64,000 nucleotides of DNA from Ifrita kowaldi (lineage: Eukaryota; Chordata; Aves; Passeriformes; Cinclosomatidae). The stretch spans positions 274,266 to 338,265 of the forward strand of contig VZRS01001447.1 in NCBI GenBank assembly GCA_013398055.1. The letters are read 5' to 3'. Shown in pieces: positions 35,901 through 48,704 of the stretch (its first letter is position 1; every line of letters starts with the position of its first letter). The translations under genes and the position numbers were made by a program. A model generated the notes under the pieces. That model searched no databases. It was given only the letters and a program-made list of their open reading frames with translations, and had not been told where the DNA came from.

Positions 35901-38900
35901 GGCATCCTACAAGGTTACAGTGAAAGATAGACAGTATCTTACTCCTGAGCACAGTGGCAGGGGCAACTGTTCTTCCTGGTGAGCAGAAATACAGGATTAC
36001 CCTAAACACACTCCACTCTCTTGTCTGCACCAAAAGCAGACCTTGGGTCAAGGCTGGATCTGTATTTACATTGATACATTTTCAGAGGGAATTTAGTGAA
36101 AATAGAGTTCAATTATTCAAGTTTAGTGTTGTTAGTAGTGTTTACACTAAGAATATTCTTATCATCCTTGTCACATCCCTGTTACTAAAATCAAAACATC
36201 AACAAAGTAAATGATGTTTTCTATTTTAGTTTCCAGGAGCTCAAGTTAGTTTTGACCAACATGAATTCTTGTAACTTAGGGATTATACCATCCCACAAGT
36301 AAAGTTCTAAGCAACAAAGTTTTCATAACATCTGCAAAAGATCTGCAAAAGCTCTATCTCTTAGAAACTATAAGCAAAATTCACTAATTATTCTCTTTTT
36401 CCTCCTCTTTCATCTACTCCAGTCAATGCGGAACCTTAGGATGTGTAGAGACTTTCACATTATCAGAGTCTACAGTTATTCCCTACTTGATTGTGATTTC
36501 TTGCTGATGTCTTCAGAACATGTAATTTCCTTTAACTTTCCCTTAAAGTGTTTTATTTTGTGTTTATGAAGAATCAACATCAAGTTCAATGACTGCACTA
36601 TGGTCTGGTATTTGTGACTGTATGAGAAGTTCTCCTCCACTATACACTCTCTGACATGACACACTGACAGCAACTGGGCTCCAAGAATAAAAGGCAAATG
36701 TGCCTTTCACATCCTCTGTGAAAAAATATCCCTTAATTATAGCTATGAATATCTTACCCAATAGTCACTTCCAAAGATTTTTTTTCTTCTAATGCCGTGA
36801 AAGCTTCTAGGCTTTGAAAAATCTCTTTCCATGTTGAAACTCCAGGTGCTAAACAATTACAATCTTCTCAATCTGCATTCAAAGATCACAACAATATTTT
36901 TCATATTTTAGCTGTGAGGAAGGCTATATCTATATAGCCTGTCTGGAATTATTACAATTTATTTCTGCTATATCTGCTTCTCATCCTGTTTTGTGTTTGA
37001 GACTCTCATGATAAATGTCTGCGTTTGGTGAATAATTTTATTTTTTATAAAGCATATTAGAGGTAACATGACAAGAAACTCTCTTAAATGAGATTTGCTG
37101 TGATGCATCGCATAGTAACTCAGCACTTTGGGAGGCAATGAGGAGAGTATAGATACTACTGGGACAATGCATAGCAAAGAGTGTTCCACTTGCCACACTG
37201 CTCCAGTCCCAAGGTTTTCAGGGAGCACTGTTTATTGCCTGCTCCCCCTCCTGCTCCACCAAAAACCTGTGGTGTAACTGGGGATCCTAGCCCAGAGAGG
37301 GTAATGGGCACATGGGACATGGTGACATCTGTCAATGAAATAATGCAAAACAGATTACATTTTAACATTTTATTTGTTCTACGCCACAGAAGGAAATAAT
37401 AAGATAAAGACCAAATTACAAATTCCCAGCTGAGGAAATTCCCAGTTTCTTTTGCAGTCATGCTTTTTTGAGTTTTGAATGTTTTACAAAAGCTTACAGG
37501 AAATGCTGATGAAGACAGAAATGGCTTTTTGTTTTGTTAGTTATCAGTGACTATTTCACAGAGGGGGTGGATAGATGCTGAATGAAAAGAGACTGAAAAA
37601 AAGGAAAAAAGATATTTTCCATTACCTCTAATATTTTTCTGATTTCAGCTGGCAATATTTGAACCACTTCTGTACTCTCATGCAAGATGCTATAGGATTA
37701 TTACGATGATGCTTTGAAATACTTAATTTTGGTCAGGTTCTTAATTTTTAACCTCAGAAAAAAAAAACCCAGCAACATCCTTCCAAACACAATTCTCTCA
37801 ATCCAGAAGAAAAATGAGTACTAACACAGTAGGTGGTCTTCCCACTGAATTGCTATCAATGCCTGCACCATCTGGGTTTTCCTTGGAGGCCTTGTATCCA
37901 TGAACTGACAAGACCCAACCTTACTTAATTTATGAGACAAGATCGTAGCCAGTGATGATGTGAGTACAAGCATGTATAGTAACATTTGTGAGGTTTACAA
38001 ATATTGTATGAAACAACTGGTGTATAAGTAGGATTTTAGGGTCATTATAACACCTTTACAGAGTTCTGTGCCATTGAACTTTCATGGCCTATTCTACGTG
38101 CCTGGGAAAAGTACCTAGTAAAGAAAGCAAGATTTCATTTTTTGCTGGAAATAATACAAAAGCTTTATTTACTACACATGGATTATGTTTTGAAACTCCA
38201 GTATGTGCCCAATTTTTTTTCTCCTCCAGGACAGCCAAAAGCAATAGTCAAATGCTAATGTACTTGCCTACCAAAAATAAGATAAAGAATAAAACAGAGT
38301 TCATGCAGAATTAATCAATATTTTTATGTCAAAAACCTTACCTTTTTACTGAAATTTAATTTTAGTGTATTTAGAATTTATCAGAGAAAAAACATGTATA
38401 AAGGACTCTAAACAAGAAAATTATATTTTTTAAACCCTGAAGCAATACATATAGAGGAACATGAATTACAAACAGAAGTATATATTTATGAAGAATGATC
38501 AAAGATAACTGAGAGCATCAAGCTTTTTAAATCTCTGAGCAATACATCTGAGTCATCAACATCACATATAACTCAGAAAGAAACTGATACACTTCATGAT
38601 TAATAATTTCTTAACCAATAACCCAAACTAGAAAAGTTGTGGAAAACCTAGTTCAGAAGTTCATATCCAGGTTTAATACAAGCTGAGCTGCATTACAAGT
38701 CACTGTAGTCCTGACCTCCTACTCACTCACAAATTTTTCAGATTACCAAAAGTTTTTGTTTCTACCTTTTCATAGTTAGTAAGTCGGCTACTTTCTCAAA
38801 GAAGCATTTCTCTACTAACCTAGATATCACTCACCAGTTTATTTTTTTTTCTTCTTGTTATTTTCTCATTTTAATTATTTTTATTTCTTTGTCCCTCCTT

Positions 38901-39332
38901 TTTTTTTTTTTTAATAAAAAGATCCACTATGCAGACCTTCACAGTTCCCTAGAATATGCAATAAAGAGACAAGATACGAAACTTTGCAGCCAACATCCAG
39001 CAACAATGGGCACGTTTTCACTTAGTTTCCTCTTAAAATCAGAAACACTCCTGTCCTGTCTAGACAAAGACATAGGATTAAGATTTCAGTCACCCAGTTT
39101 AGGAGCACTAGATCTCATAAAGAGAGGATAGAGGAAGGACAGGTTCTGTACTATCTACAATTTCATGGTGAGAAGACTTCCCTACAATTGAACCACACTT
39201 CAAGCTGTGAGAAACAGCTGTAACACCTACTAATTCAGTGGTGCTAGAGACAGTGTTGATGGCAGCATAAGAAATGGGCATCTCCCTGAGATGCACTGCC
39301 ATGTGCTCCTGGGCAGCTGCTCTCAAGAATAC
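32932..39332. other. Unique AT-rich non-coding DNA
   Basis: No recognised gene or interspersed repeat over 6.4 kb. Minor features are an 11-bp tandem duplication ATCTGCAAAAG at 36330-36351, a local GATGACTCT repeat at about 34207-34235, and homopolymer runs near 35589 (A) and 38901 (T). Open frames stay below about 105 codons, with no recognisable domain. Confidence 0.6.
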
Positions 39333-39942
39333 CTTCCTAAGGGCAGCCGTGCAGACATGGGTTTAGGAAAGGCAGGTCCTGCCTTATGAACCTGATCTCC
39401 TTCTGTGACAACATGACCCACCTAGTGGATGAGGGATGGGTTGTGGATGTGTATATCTGAGTGTTAATAAAGCCCTTGTCACCATCTCCCACAGCATTCT
39501 CCTGGAGAAACTGGCTGCTCATGTTTTAGATGGGTACACTTTGCTGGGTAGAAAACTGGCTGGATGGCTGGTCCCAGAGAGAGGGGGTAAATGGAGTTAC
39601 ATCCAGCTGGCAGCTGATCACTAGTGGTCCCCAAGGCTCAGTGCTGAGGCTGGCATTGTTTAATATCCTTATCAATGATCTGGTTGAGGTGATTGAGTGC
39701 CCACTCAGTCAGTCTGAAGATGACACACAGCTGGGTAGGAATTTTGATCTGTTTAGGGGTGGGAAGGTTCTGCAAGGGGATCTGGATGGGCTTGATCGAT
39801 GAGCTGAGGCCAACTCTATGAGGTTCAAGAAAGCCAAGGGCCAGGTACTGCACTTGGGTCACCACAACCCCAGACAGCGCTACAGGCTGGGGGCAGAGTG
39901 GCTGGAAAGCTGACCCTTGAAAAAGGACCTGGGGTGCTGCTA
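39333..39942 (+). mobile_element. CR1 LINE fragment, reverse transcriptase part of ORF2
   Basis: The stretch is collinear with the CR1 reverse transcriptase region. It starts at ATGGGTTTAGGAAAGGCAGG and CAGCATTCTCCTGGAGAAAC, with the encoded [15 protein letters not shown]. It continues through a stretch reading [20 protein letters not shown], the family's fingers/palm motif, and EDDTQLG where the catalytic FADDTKLG is expected. It ends at GGACCTGGGGTGCTGC. The A of the catalytic ADD is replaced, and stops and shifts break the frame (for example after TGTATATC at about 39457), so it is dead. Both the 5' part and the 3' UTR are missing; loss of the 3' end is unusual for CR1 and implies later deletion or interruption. 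Confidence 0.9.
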
Positions 39943-41865
39943 AATCTGCACTATTTAAAAGTCCTTGGGATAGAAAGCAAAGCTCTGCTTCTCCGAGATA
40001 TTTTCTTTACCTAAGAATTAATAGTCAAACGTAAATTGTTTAACTACTGTGAAGTCAATGTAAGCCCACAGCCAAAGACCGTACAAATTTAATCATACAT
40101 TTTCAAGAAGAGGTCTGAGCAAGAAGGCTATTCTATCATTCAGAGAAGAAAGCAGTACATAAACACGGTGTTCACCTTCTTGTGTGTGGGTACACAACAG
40201 CGTAAGGAAAAACATTTTGAAAAATGCAAGGTTGTTTTAACAAGAAAATTAAATGCAGTTCCCGTTACTGAAAATACATCTGTGCATTGTGGATATCATA
40301 TATATCTATGTTGCAGAGAGAGTTGCATTATGTAAATTCATATTCCTTCCTTCTGCTTCAATCCCAGACTGATTCAGACATATGGTTTGCAGAATGCTTG
40401 CAACTGTCTCATTTTTGGCACTTCAAATACAGGAAGCAATATGTTATTTGTATATTCTGTTAGGGACTAATACAATACAAAGCCCACTGAAACGGCTCAA
40501 CTTTGGATCATACCCTTCAATTCTCTCCTGACTAGTCTACACTGTTTCCTGAAAAGGCATCACAGAATCTTTTGCAAAGGTAGTTTGACAGCTGCTCTAC
40601 TGGTTATTACTAGTCTTTTCCTGCATTGTTCTGCACTTACCCTGCAATATTTTTCCATCGCCTCCGTGTTAGGCTCCAGACCTGATCTCAGTGTAGACAA
40701 CAGTAATCTTTCCATTACTTCATTACAAACGGTTTAGATTGGAAACCAAGTCTGCTCTCCAGGGTGAGGAGTGAATTGCGTGACTTCCAAGTAGAGAGAC
40801 TCCACTCTCCATCAGGACACTTGGCTATCCCACCACACCCTAGTTTCTGAGTACTTGTAGGAAAGCTATGGATGTGCTGTGTCAGCATGCTAGGCAGAAG
40901 TAAAGACAAGACATAAAATATGTTTCTGTGATTCAGTGTCAACAATGCTTATATGTCATTTCCAGTTACATTTTGTTCTAATATGGCTTACATTAGTGTC
41001 ATTTAATCACAGTTTTATTTTTGCTCTCCTTGAGTTTCAGTCCCAGCAAAGTTGCCTCTCTAAAAATCTGATTGATCACAGAGAATGCAACGATATTGAA
41101 TATTACACGTCAATCTTTTTAAGAAGTACACATGGTCATTAATTCAGTCTTTGTGAAAGGACACTTTTTCAGTTCTGCCTTTTAAGATCTACAGTAAAGT
41201 CTTTTCTTCTAGGAAGAAAACAGGTTAATAAATAACCCAGAGTCTGAGGTTTATTGGTCTTTTTTGTCATTCACCTCCACTGGGAATTATAGCAAGGAAC
41301 AGTTGCCCTTGTTAACCTGCAAACATTTTTCACTCAGTTAGGTCATTGCCTCTGGCTCAAGGGTCCAATTTTCCTTTCATTCATTAAGCACATTGGGAAG
41401 CGGAGTTCCTAACCCTTTCCAGTCTAAATGTGGAACAATCACATCCCCTCACAATCAAGTGCCAATGTGCTGGGACCTTTACGTTTCACTGTGATCTCTT
41501 AGTGACGCAAGTTTTTAACAATTGAAGGATATTAAGTCAAAAAGTTGTTTTCTAATTGGAGGAGCTCAGGGGATTTCAAATAATGAACTCTTATAAACTG
41601 GAAGCTGGTACATGTGCCTTTCCAATTATTTTTGTTTCAAATCAGGCAAGAGGGCACTGCTAATCTCAGAAAGCAGATTTCAGAAGTTCTACCAAGAAAT
41701 TAAGGCCATGAAGCATAACAGTTGAGCAGGCATAAACCATTAATGCTTTGGGGAGATGAAATTACACAGTCTCATATGTCATTTTACTGGATGCTGTAAT
41801 AGCTAAGGGACAACGTAATTCCAGATTTTAAAGTGTGTTTGATATAGCTAATTCACTCCTATAAA
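39943..41865. other. Unique non-coding DNA
   Basis: No recognised gene or repeat. The 3' part missing from the preceding CR1 copy does not continue here. Confidence 0.6.
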
Positions 41866-42261
41866 GACAGGCTGAGAGGGCTGATGCTGTTCAGCCTGGA
41901 GAAGGGATGCCTCTGGGGAGACTTAGAGCAGCATTCCAGTACCTAAAGGAGGCCAACAGGAGAGCTGGAGAGGGACTTTTTACGAGAGACTCCACTAATA
42001 GAACGAGGGGCAATGGTTTCAAACTGAGAGTAGGTTTAGATATTAAGAAAAAATTCTTTACTGTGGAGATGGTGGCACTGGCACAGGTTGCTGAGAGAAG
42101 CTGCAGATGCCCCATCCCCGGAAGAGTTCAAGGCCAGGTTGGATGGAACCTTCAGCAACCTGCTCTAGTGGAAGATGTCGCTGCCCATGGCAGGGGAGTG
42201 GAACTAGATGATCTTTAACATCCCTTCCAACCCAAAGCAGTCTATGATGATTTTATGATTC
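41866..42261 (+). mobile_element. CR1 LINE, 5'-truncated, with intact 3' end
   Basis: Starts at AAGACAGGCTGAGAGGGCTG and GTTCAGCCTGGAGAAGGG, the last coding part of CR1 ORF2. It continues with AAATTCTTTACTGTGGAGAT and the 3' UTR stretch AACTAGATGATCTTTAACAT, CCCTTCCAACCC, and ends in TCTATGATGATTTTATGATTC, a slightly altered form of the avian CR1 8-mer repeat. A 103-codon frame at 41907-42218 is a remnant of this region. Strong 5' truncation is the norm for CR1 insertion. Confidence 0.93.
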
Positions 42262-45200
42262 CCTTTGGAGCATTCATAAAGAAAGAAGGGAGAATGAGTG
42301 TTTCCTATTGATACAAGACTTTGCTACAGAGAATCTTTGGATGAATTAATGATGGTTTCAGTCTAGCAATTAAGAGCCAAACATTTGAGTTCTTTATATA
42401 CAGATGTCTCTATACACACCATTGGCTGTGTCAAAATATAATAAAAAAATTCTCTCTGCAATAAGTTAGCAGAAGTGTTTAAACAGGGCCAGGTCTAAAA
42501 GATAAGCAGAAAAATCACTAACACTTTACAGTGATATAATTGGAGATTTTGTGAAGTAGTATACTTTAAAATGGGAATGAAATAACGGGAAACCTCTGCT
42601 CAGAAGAAGCTTTGAGACATGGCAAAGGAGAAGACACCTGAGTGGGAGAAATGTAGAATATTTTGAATTTCACATCATCTGATTTCTCCTCCTGCTGAGT
42701 GGTTGGGAAAAAATACAGGAAGGATTTCTCAGGAGCTCTATGCAATGGTTTCATGGCATAGTGGGGAGCGGTAAACTGGAAAAGTGTAGTTAGGACATGA
42801 AATAAGCACTGTATGAACTAAAATCCTGGCAATGGAGGATGAAGGGAAAGGGATGCAGGCTGAAGACTGAGCAGAGGGAAATAATACCCAGGGGTCTGGA
42901 TGTGTGGGATGTATATAACAGCCCAGCTGCAGATGGAGGAAAAGAAAGGCTGACATTAACATTGGCATTACACAGGAAAAGAAAAAAGAAAGGAGCTGAT
43001 GGTTAGTGGCTGGCAAAAGAAAAGCTGCTGTGGGTTTTCATCTTGAAAATATTGAGCTTATTGTGGTCTGTATAAAGATTCCCAGAAAAGTTAGCAGGCA
43101 TGTCAAGGGAAGTAGAATATTGTTCAGTGGGGAGAGATGGAAAGGGAAATTTGGGAATTATGTCTTGGCCAATTGTTGAAGAAATTGGAACTAAGTCAAA
43201 TTTTCAGGGAGGTTCCCAAAGAGAGGGAAAAGAAAAAGTGATGCTTTTCAAAAACACACTCATTCAGCTTCCTTGTTACTTGTACAACTGATGTGTCAAA
43301 TGTCAACATTTTGTTATTTCTAAAACGGAGAGGAGAAATATGTTTTGTTTGAACCATGTGACTGCCTACATGCAGACAGAATAAGTGAAGACTTCAGCTG
43401 GAGACTGTAGGGAAATTAGACACACATTTTGGGGTCTTTCCTGCATAAGTTACCCATGCAGACAAGCTGTTTAGCACTTTTTACACTCCCAAAGGCTCAG
43501 AGCTGAATTAGCAGGAAACTTGTCAGTAAGAAAGTTAGTCACAAAAATTCAGAAGCAATTTTTATTTCTATTGGAATTTTTCAAAATTAAATTCTTAATG
43601 TTTACATGCATAAATACCTTTAAGTATATATGCAGAGAGAGAAATTGAGAGAAATCTATATCAGTATACTTATAGAGATAAAATTCCCATCCCAGTGTTT
43701 CAGATACCAGGTAGAGCAGGCTCCTGTTCAACTGTGTTTGCATCAGCCCAGTAGAAGTTCCCCTGGGCAAATCAGGAGCCAGAAGGAGTAGCTGGAGGAT
43801 CCACACAACCCCACTTCCTGCCCCATAGGATCCAGGGCAGGCAGAATTCCCTAGGAGCTGGAGCTTCCCAAGGCTTTCAGACTACTACTGACTCCAGAAA
43901 AACTTCATTTTCTTCCTTTTCTTTTTAATTTTTTTTTAACCAAACATGGAAGTCTTCCATACTGGAATGAAAACAAAGCTGCTCAAATTTGTATGTGTGT
44001 GGCAGATTTATGCTGGAGGAATTCAACTGTCTCTCAGATGGCGGTTGTTACAAAAGCCTGGGACATCAGAGATTCAAATGCTTGAAAGAATAGTTCTTCA
44101 TCCATACAACAAGAAAAAAAAGCTGAGTGGGGCCTACCTCTTTTTTTCCAACCTGGGCCACAAATATTTTTCACTTATGTGTTGCCTCCCAAAAGAAACC
44201 AAACAAACCTGATACATTACTAAAAGTTTCCATTTGGACAGAACACCATATTCTTTGGAAACTCCAGTGAAGTTTAGGTTTTTTGTCTCCTGTACTCAAA
44301 ACTTTTTTGAGAACTTGAAGGATGTCATGAGGCCAATGCAATTTTTCAAAGTTTTTCCTCTGAGGATGGACTTCAAGTAAAGCAGTCTGAAGACAGCTTT
44401 ATTTCAAAGCGAATGTCTAAATTTCATTTTGTGTGAAAGAAACTAAATTTAGAAATATCAAAACACTCTGTGGAGTGGGATTGCTGCTTTCTGCCCAGTT
44501 CTGGTTACACATAGGTGTTACTGGAAGCCCAATGGTCTTGGCTAGAGGATGAGCTCAATTTTAGAGAAAGAATAATGTTACTGTCAGGTCTCATCCCAAA
44601 ACCTGTAATGCTGTTGCTACAGAGTACACACTTTCAATGTCAGCAGTTACTGCAATTTTACTGCAAGTCTGTTCTTATGTGGTGGTGTTTCTAAAGGCCC
44701 AGCTTCTGGAAACTTGCAAAGACGTGAATTTAAGTGCGATTTCCCTGTTTAGAATAGATTCAGGTTTGTATTGGCCGCAGAGAAAAGTTTAAAATCATGA
44801 ATCAAAATGCTTAACCATCACAGAGCAGGCAGAAAGACCCTTCTCATCACTATATCTGTTTCAAGTTCATTAATTTTAAGATTTCTGAATTTCTGGCTGA
44901 ATTCTGAATTCTGAGCTAAATTCATAAAGTTTGAGTGCTCAATTTTGGCATAATTGATTTTTCTTCCTCCCACACATGCTGATGCAAGCAAGTCATGAAA
45001 AAGGGCTGAATATGTCCAGTTACAAGGCTCTGGCAAACCTCTGCTTGCTGACAAGAGAAGCATTTTTGAAAGTCACAAGAAACACTGAAAATCTTTTTGT
45101 CAGCTTTAAAAAAATGCAAGTTGCACCTCTGTATTCTGGGCCACACAGACTGAAATAATTTCTGAAATGGAGATTGCATGGGAAAGAATGTCCTTATATA

Positions 45201-45774
45201 CATTTGTTAAAGCACTGAAACCCAAACGCAGTACAGATTCTTTACACTATAAGTCAATGTCACAACACAAACTTTAATTCTATGAGTGCATCTGATAATA
45301 ACAGATTGTAATAGCCTGTTGAGGAAGAAACACTTGTAGGTTAACTTCTTGATCGCATTGAGAAATTATTTAAGAAACACTGCAAAAGCTGTTTACACTT
45401 TCCATGTATAATACATAAATATTTGTTTATGGAGCAACTGTGTGGTGCTTTGCCTTTGTCAGCAACTGGAAATTGTTACTAATAACAACATTTGGGGTTA
45501 TAAATTCCATAACCCCTATCTGACTCCATGCTGTACTTTCCAAGAAATTGCAAAGTGAGAACTCTGGCCTGGGCTTCAAGGAAGAGTTATGCTGAGATAC
45601 ACAAAAGCGCGCTGTGAGAAACTTTTTAAGTGCTTTCTGTACTCCACATTACCCCCGTCCCCACAGCCATGCAGAGGACACTGAAGCCTTACAAAGGTAT
45701 GTTTACAACATCAGTTAGCCAGAAGTTTGAGACCATTTTTAAAACCAGACCTAACCTCCATCATGCACTACATT
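42262..45774. other. Unique non-coding DNA
   Basis: No recognised gene or interspersed repeat. A TGAATTCTG-type short duplication sits at about 44900-44915. Overlapping open frames at 44818-45203 are unremarkable. A possible 30-base exon-like stretch at 45667-45696 is discussed as a finding. Confidence 0.6.
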
Positions 45775-46107
45775 ATCACAGAATCACAGAATGATTTAGG
45801 TTGGAAAAGACCTCCAAGATCATCAAGTCCAGCCTTTGACTGATCACCATCTTGTCAACTAGACCATGACACTAAGTGCCACATCCAGCTGATTTTTGAA
45901 CACCTCCAAAGATGGTGACTCCACCACCTCCCTGGGAAGACATTTCCAATGCTTAAAATCCTTTCCACGAAGAAGTTCCTCCACATGTCCAAGATTACTC
46001 GTAAGTTCCAAATCATGATATCATTTTTTTCTGTCATCCAGTTCAAACTTCTCCCTTCACTAAGGACCCAAGCCCATGAGGTAACGAGCCCTGTGGGCAA
46101 CACTGTC
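45775..46107 (-). mobile_element. CR1 LINE, 5'-truncated, minus strand
   Basis: On the plus strand it begins ATCACAGAATCACAGAATG, the reverse complement of two ATTCTGTG 8-mers that end avian CR1. It then reads TTAGGTTGGAAAAGACCTCC, AAGATCATCAAGTCCAGCC and AAGAAGTTCCTCCACATGTC, as expected of the CR1 3' UTR and end of ORF2 read backwards. It fades at about 46107. The 91-codon minus frame at 45855-46130 derives from it. Confidence 0.94.
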
Positions 46108-47744
46108 ATATAAATACTCATACTATACACAGACTTTATCGTCCAGTCATATTTTCATGTTTGACCATCAGTTCACTGCATTGGAAAGTTTAATTTCAAT
46201 TAACATATCCCACAACAAAGAGCATAAAGTCTGAAGTGTGTATTTCAGACATGTTAGCAGTCAGTTTAAAGATGTAAGGGTGAGCCAAAATTGAGCATAA
46301 TCAGCAAAATTCCTTCCTTGTATTCCAGATAACAATATCAGACATTGGTCAGATACTTGGGTTCTAACAAGAGCTTAGAGAATTAGCATTTTTGTAAACT
46401 TGTAAGATATGAGGTCTTACTACATTACCTTGCCAGGTGTAAGACCAGTGGCATCTTATACAGTAGGATAGACAAATGAGCTCAGGAAAGTGTTCTGGAT
46501 GTTCTGCTGTATGGCAAGGGTGTCTTCTTCAATGAGCACAAATCCCAAACCCAAAAGTTATCCCAGAGAAATTAGTACAGTATTTGGCCCATTGTTAGCA
46601 TACTACGCTTAGCAATCTCTAACACAGAACAATACCCAGTGGATTTGGAGGGTTCAGCTCTCTTCAAAACTATTTCTTTCCTTCATACAAAAAAGGACAA
46701 AAAAGAAGAAAACACAGAGGCATGGGAAAGTAAGTTAGGCAGGAAACAAGTCTGTATTCACATTTGTTACCCAGAAAAAAGTAGATTTGAAAAAAAAAAA
46801 GACACATATTTAAAAAGCTGAACATTTTAGCTTAGTTTTAATTAGTATTTATTCAGAGTCCTTTGGGGAAAGAATGAATGCCATATAGCATATCTGATGC
46901 TGGAAAGCCCTGAATATCCTCAAATTCATGTTGATTAAAGTAGGAAACATGGGAACAGAAGGTCCTATTTTATATTTTTTATTTATAATCTAGGCCACAG
47001 TTTGATAATAGTTAAGTAAAACATTAGGGATTTTTTTATCATGTAAGAATTCCTAAAAGAAGAATCTTGTGAAGATTTATCTTTAAGGCTTTGTAAGAGA
47101 TGAGCCTCATCTGCTTTAAGTGATTGTGTGTGTGGTCAGTATGCCTAAAGTCATCTCTTTTATAGCAATTTTGTTGTAAGATTTTTCTAGTTCATATCTA
47201 CAGGACAAATAAATGCAAATGCAGGGACTATAGTAGACTCAGATAATCTTACCTGTCATTGAAAAAGCAGTTTCAGAGTAGTTCTGTCTTCAATAATATC
47301 ACTTAAAAAATGCAAGAAATAAGAGGCAGTTGTAGAGCTAGAGTGCAAACTAACTCAATCCATTGATGTTGATATTGTACTTGTTATACTTCATGGGAAC
47401 AAAGAGTAGTCTGAGTTCTCATAAATCAATAAAAAAGCAAATGACGTGTACTGACTATACATGAGAATAAAAGTAAAAAATCACTAGCGCTATACTCATC
47501 CATAATTCTTACTACTTTCCTATTAGTAGGTACATCAAGTCCTAGAACTTTAGAAAGTCCTCCAATGACAAATCATTCAGGCTTTTTGTCACTACTATAT
47601 AATTCCCCAAGAGTTCTCACTCTAGTGTCAGAAATCACATCTGCTGGCCGCTGTCACCAAAGAAAAGGTGAATAAATTCTTCATAGTACTCCTTCCCTAA
47701 AAATTCCTTTGAGAAGAGTGGTTATCTCAATAGAAGGCATCATC
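46108..47744. other. Unique AT-rich non-coding DNA
   Basis: No recognised gene or repeat. Confidence 0.6.
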
Positions 47745-48704
47745 CCCAGTTTTCTTCAACACCTTCATTAACAACCTGGACACAGGACTCAAAGGAATAC
47801 TAAGCAAGTTTGCTGACAGAACTAAATTTGGAGGAGCTGTCAACTGCCCCAAGAGCAGGCAGGCCCTGCACAGAGACCTCTACAAATTAGACAGATGGGT
47901 AATTGCCAAGTGTATGAATTTTAACAAGGGCGAATGCTGGGTTCTGCACCTGTCTTGGGGCAACCCTGGTTCTGTGTATAGGCTGGGGAACGAGAGGTTG
48001 GAGAGCAGTGCCAGGAAAAGGGACCTGTGGGTTCTGGTTGATGGCAAGTTGGACATGAGTCAGCAGTGCCCTGGCATCCAGGCAGGCCAACCCTGTCCTG
48101 GGGTGCATCAAGCACAGCATCGCCAGCCGGGCAAGGGAGGGGATTGTGCCGCTCTGCTGTGCACTGGGGCAGCCTCACCTTGAGTGCTGAGGGCAGTTTT
48201 GGGTGTCACAATGAAAGAAAGACATTAAGCTGTTAGAGAGCATCCAAAGGAGGGCCATGAGGATGGTGAAGGCTCTGGAGGAGAAGCTGTATGAGGAGTG
48301 GCTGACGTCACTTGGTCTGTTCAGCCTGGAGAAAGGTAGACTGAGGGGACACCTCATTGCAGTCTACAGCTTCCAGCTTCCTCACGAGGAAAGAGAAGGG
48401 GCAGGTTTTGATGTCTTCACTCTCATGACCAGTGACAGGACGTGAGGAAACAGCGTGAAACTGAGTCAGGAAAGGTTTAGGTTGGATATCAGAAATAAGA
48501 TTCTTCACCTAGAGGGTGATTGAGCACTGGAACAGGCTCTGCAGGGAAGTAGTCACAGCGTTAAACCTGTCTGAGTACAAGAAGAGTTTGGACAGCACTT
48601 CCAGGCACATGGTGTGGTTCTTGGGGTGTCCTGCACAGCACCAGGAGTTGGACTCGATGATCCTGATGGGTCCTTTCCAACACAGCATTTTCTATGATTC
48701 TATA
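47745..48704 (+). mobile_element. CR1 LINE, longest copy in the window (about 960 bp)
   Basis: Covers the distal half of ORF2 and the full 3' UTR. The coding remnant reads FFNTFINNLD, followed by FADRTKFGG, where the second catalytic aspartate of FADDTKFGG has become arginine. CWVLHLSWGNPG and GNERLESSARKRDLWVLVDG follow. The 3' UTR has GAGTTGGACTCGATGATCC, TGATGGGTCCTTTCCAAC and the terminal TCTATGATTCTATAATT. The protein frame is broken in several places, for example by the stop at 48181. The tail (48645-48700) is nearly the same as that of the SINE at 18636-18691, placing it in or near the CR1 lineage that mobilises tRNA/CR1 SINEs (CR1-X-like by recall). Confidence 0.95.
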
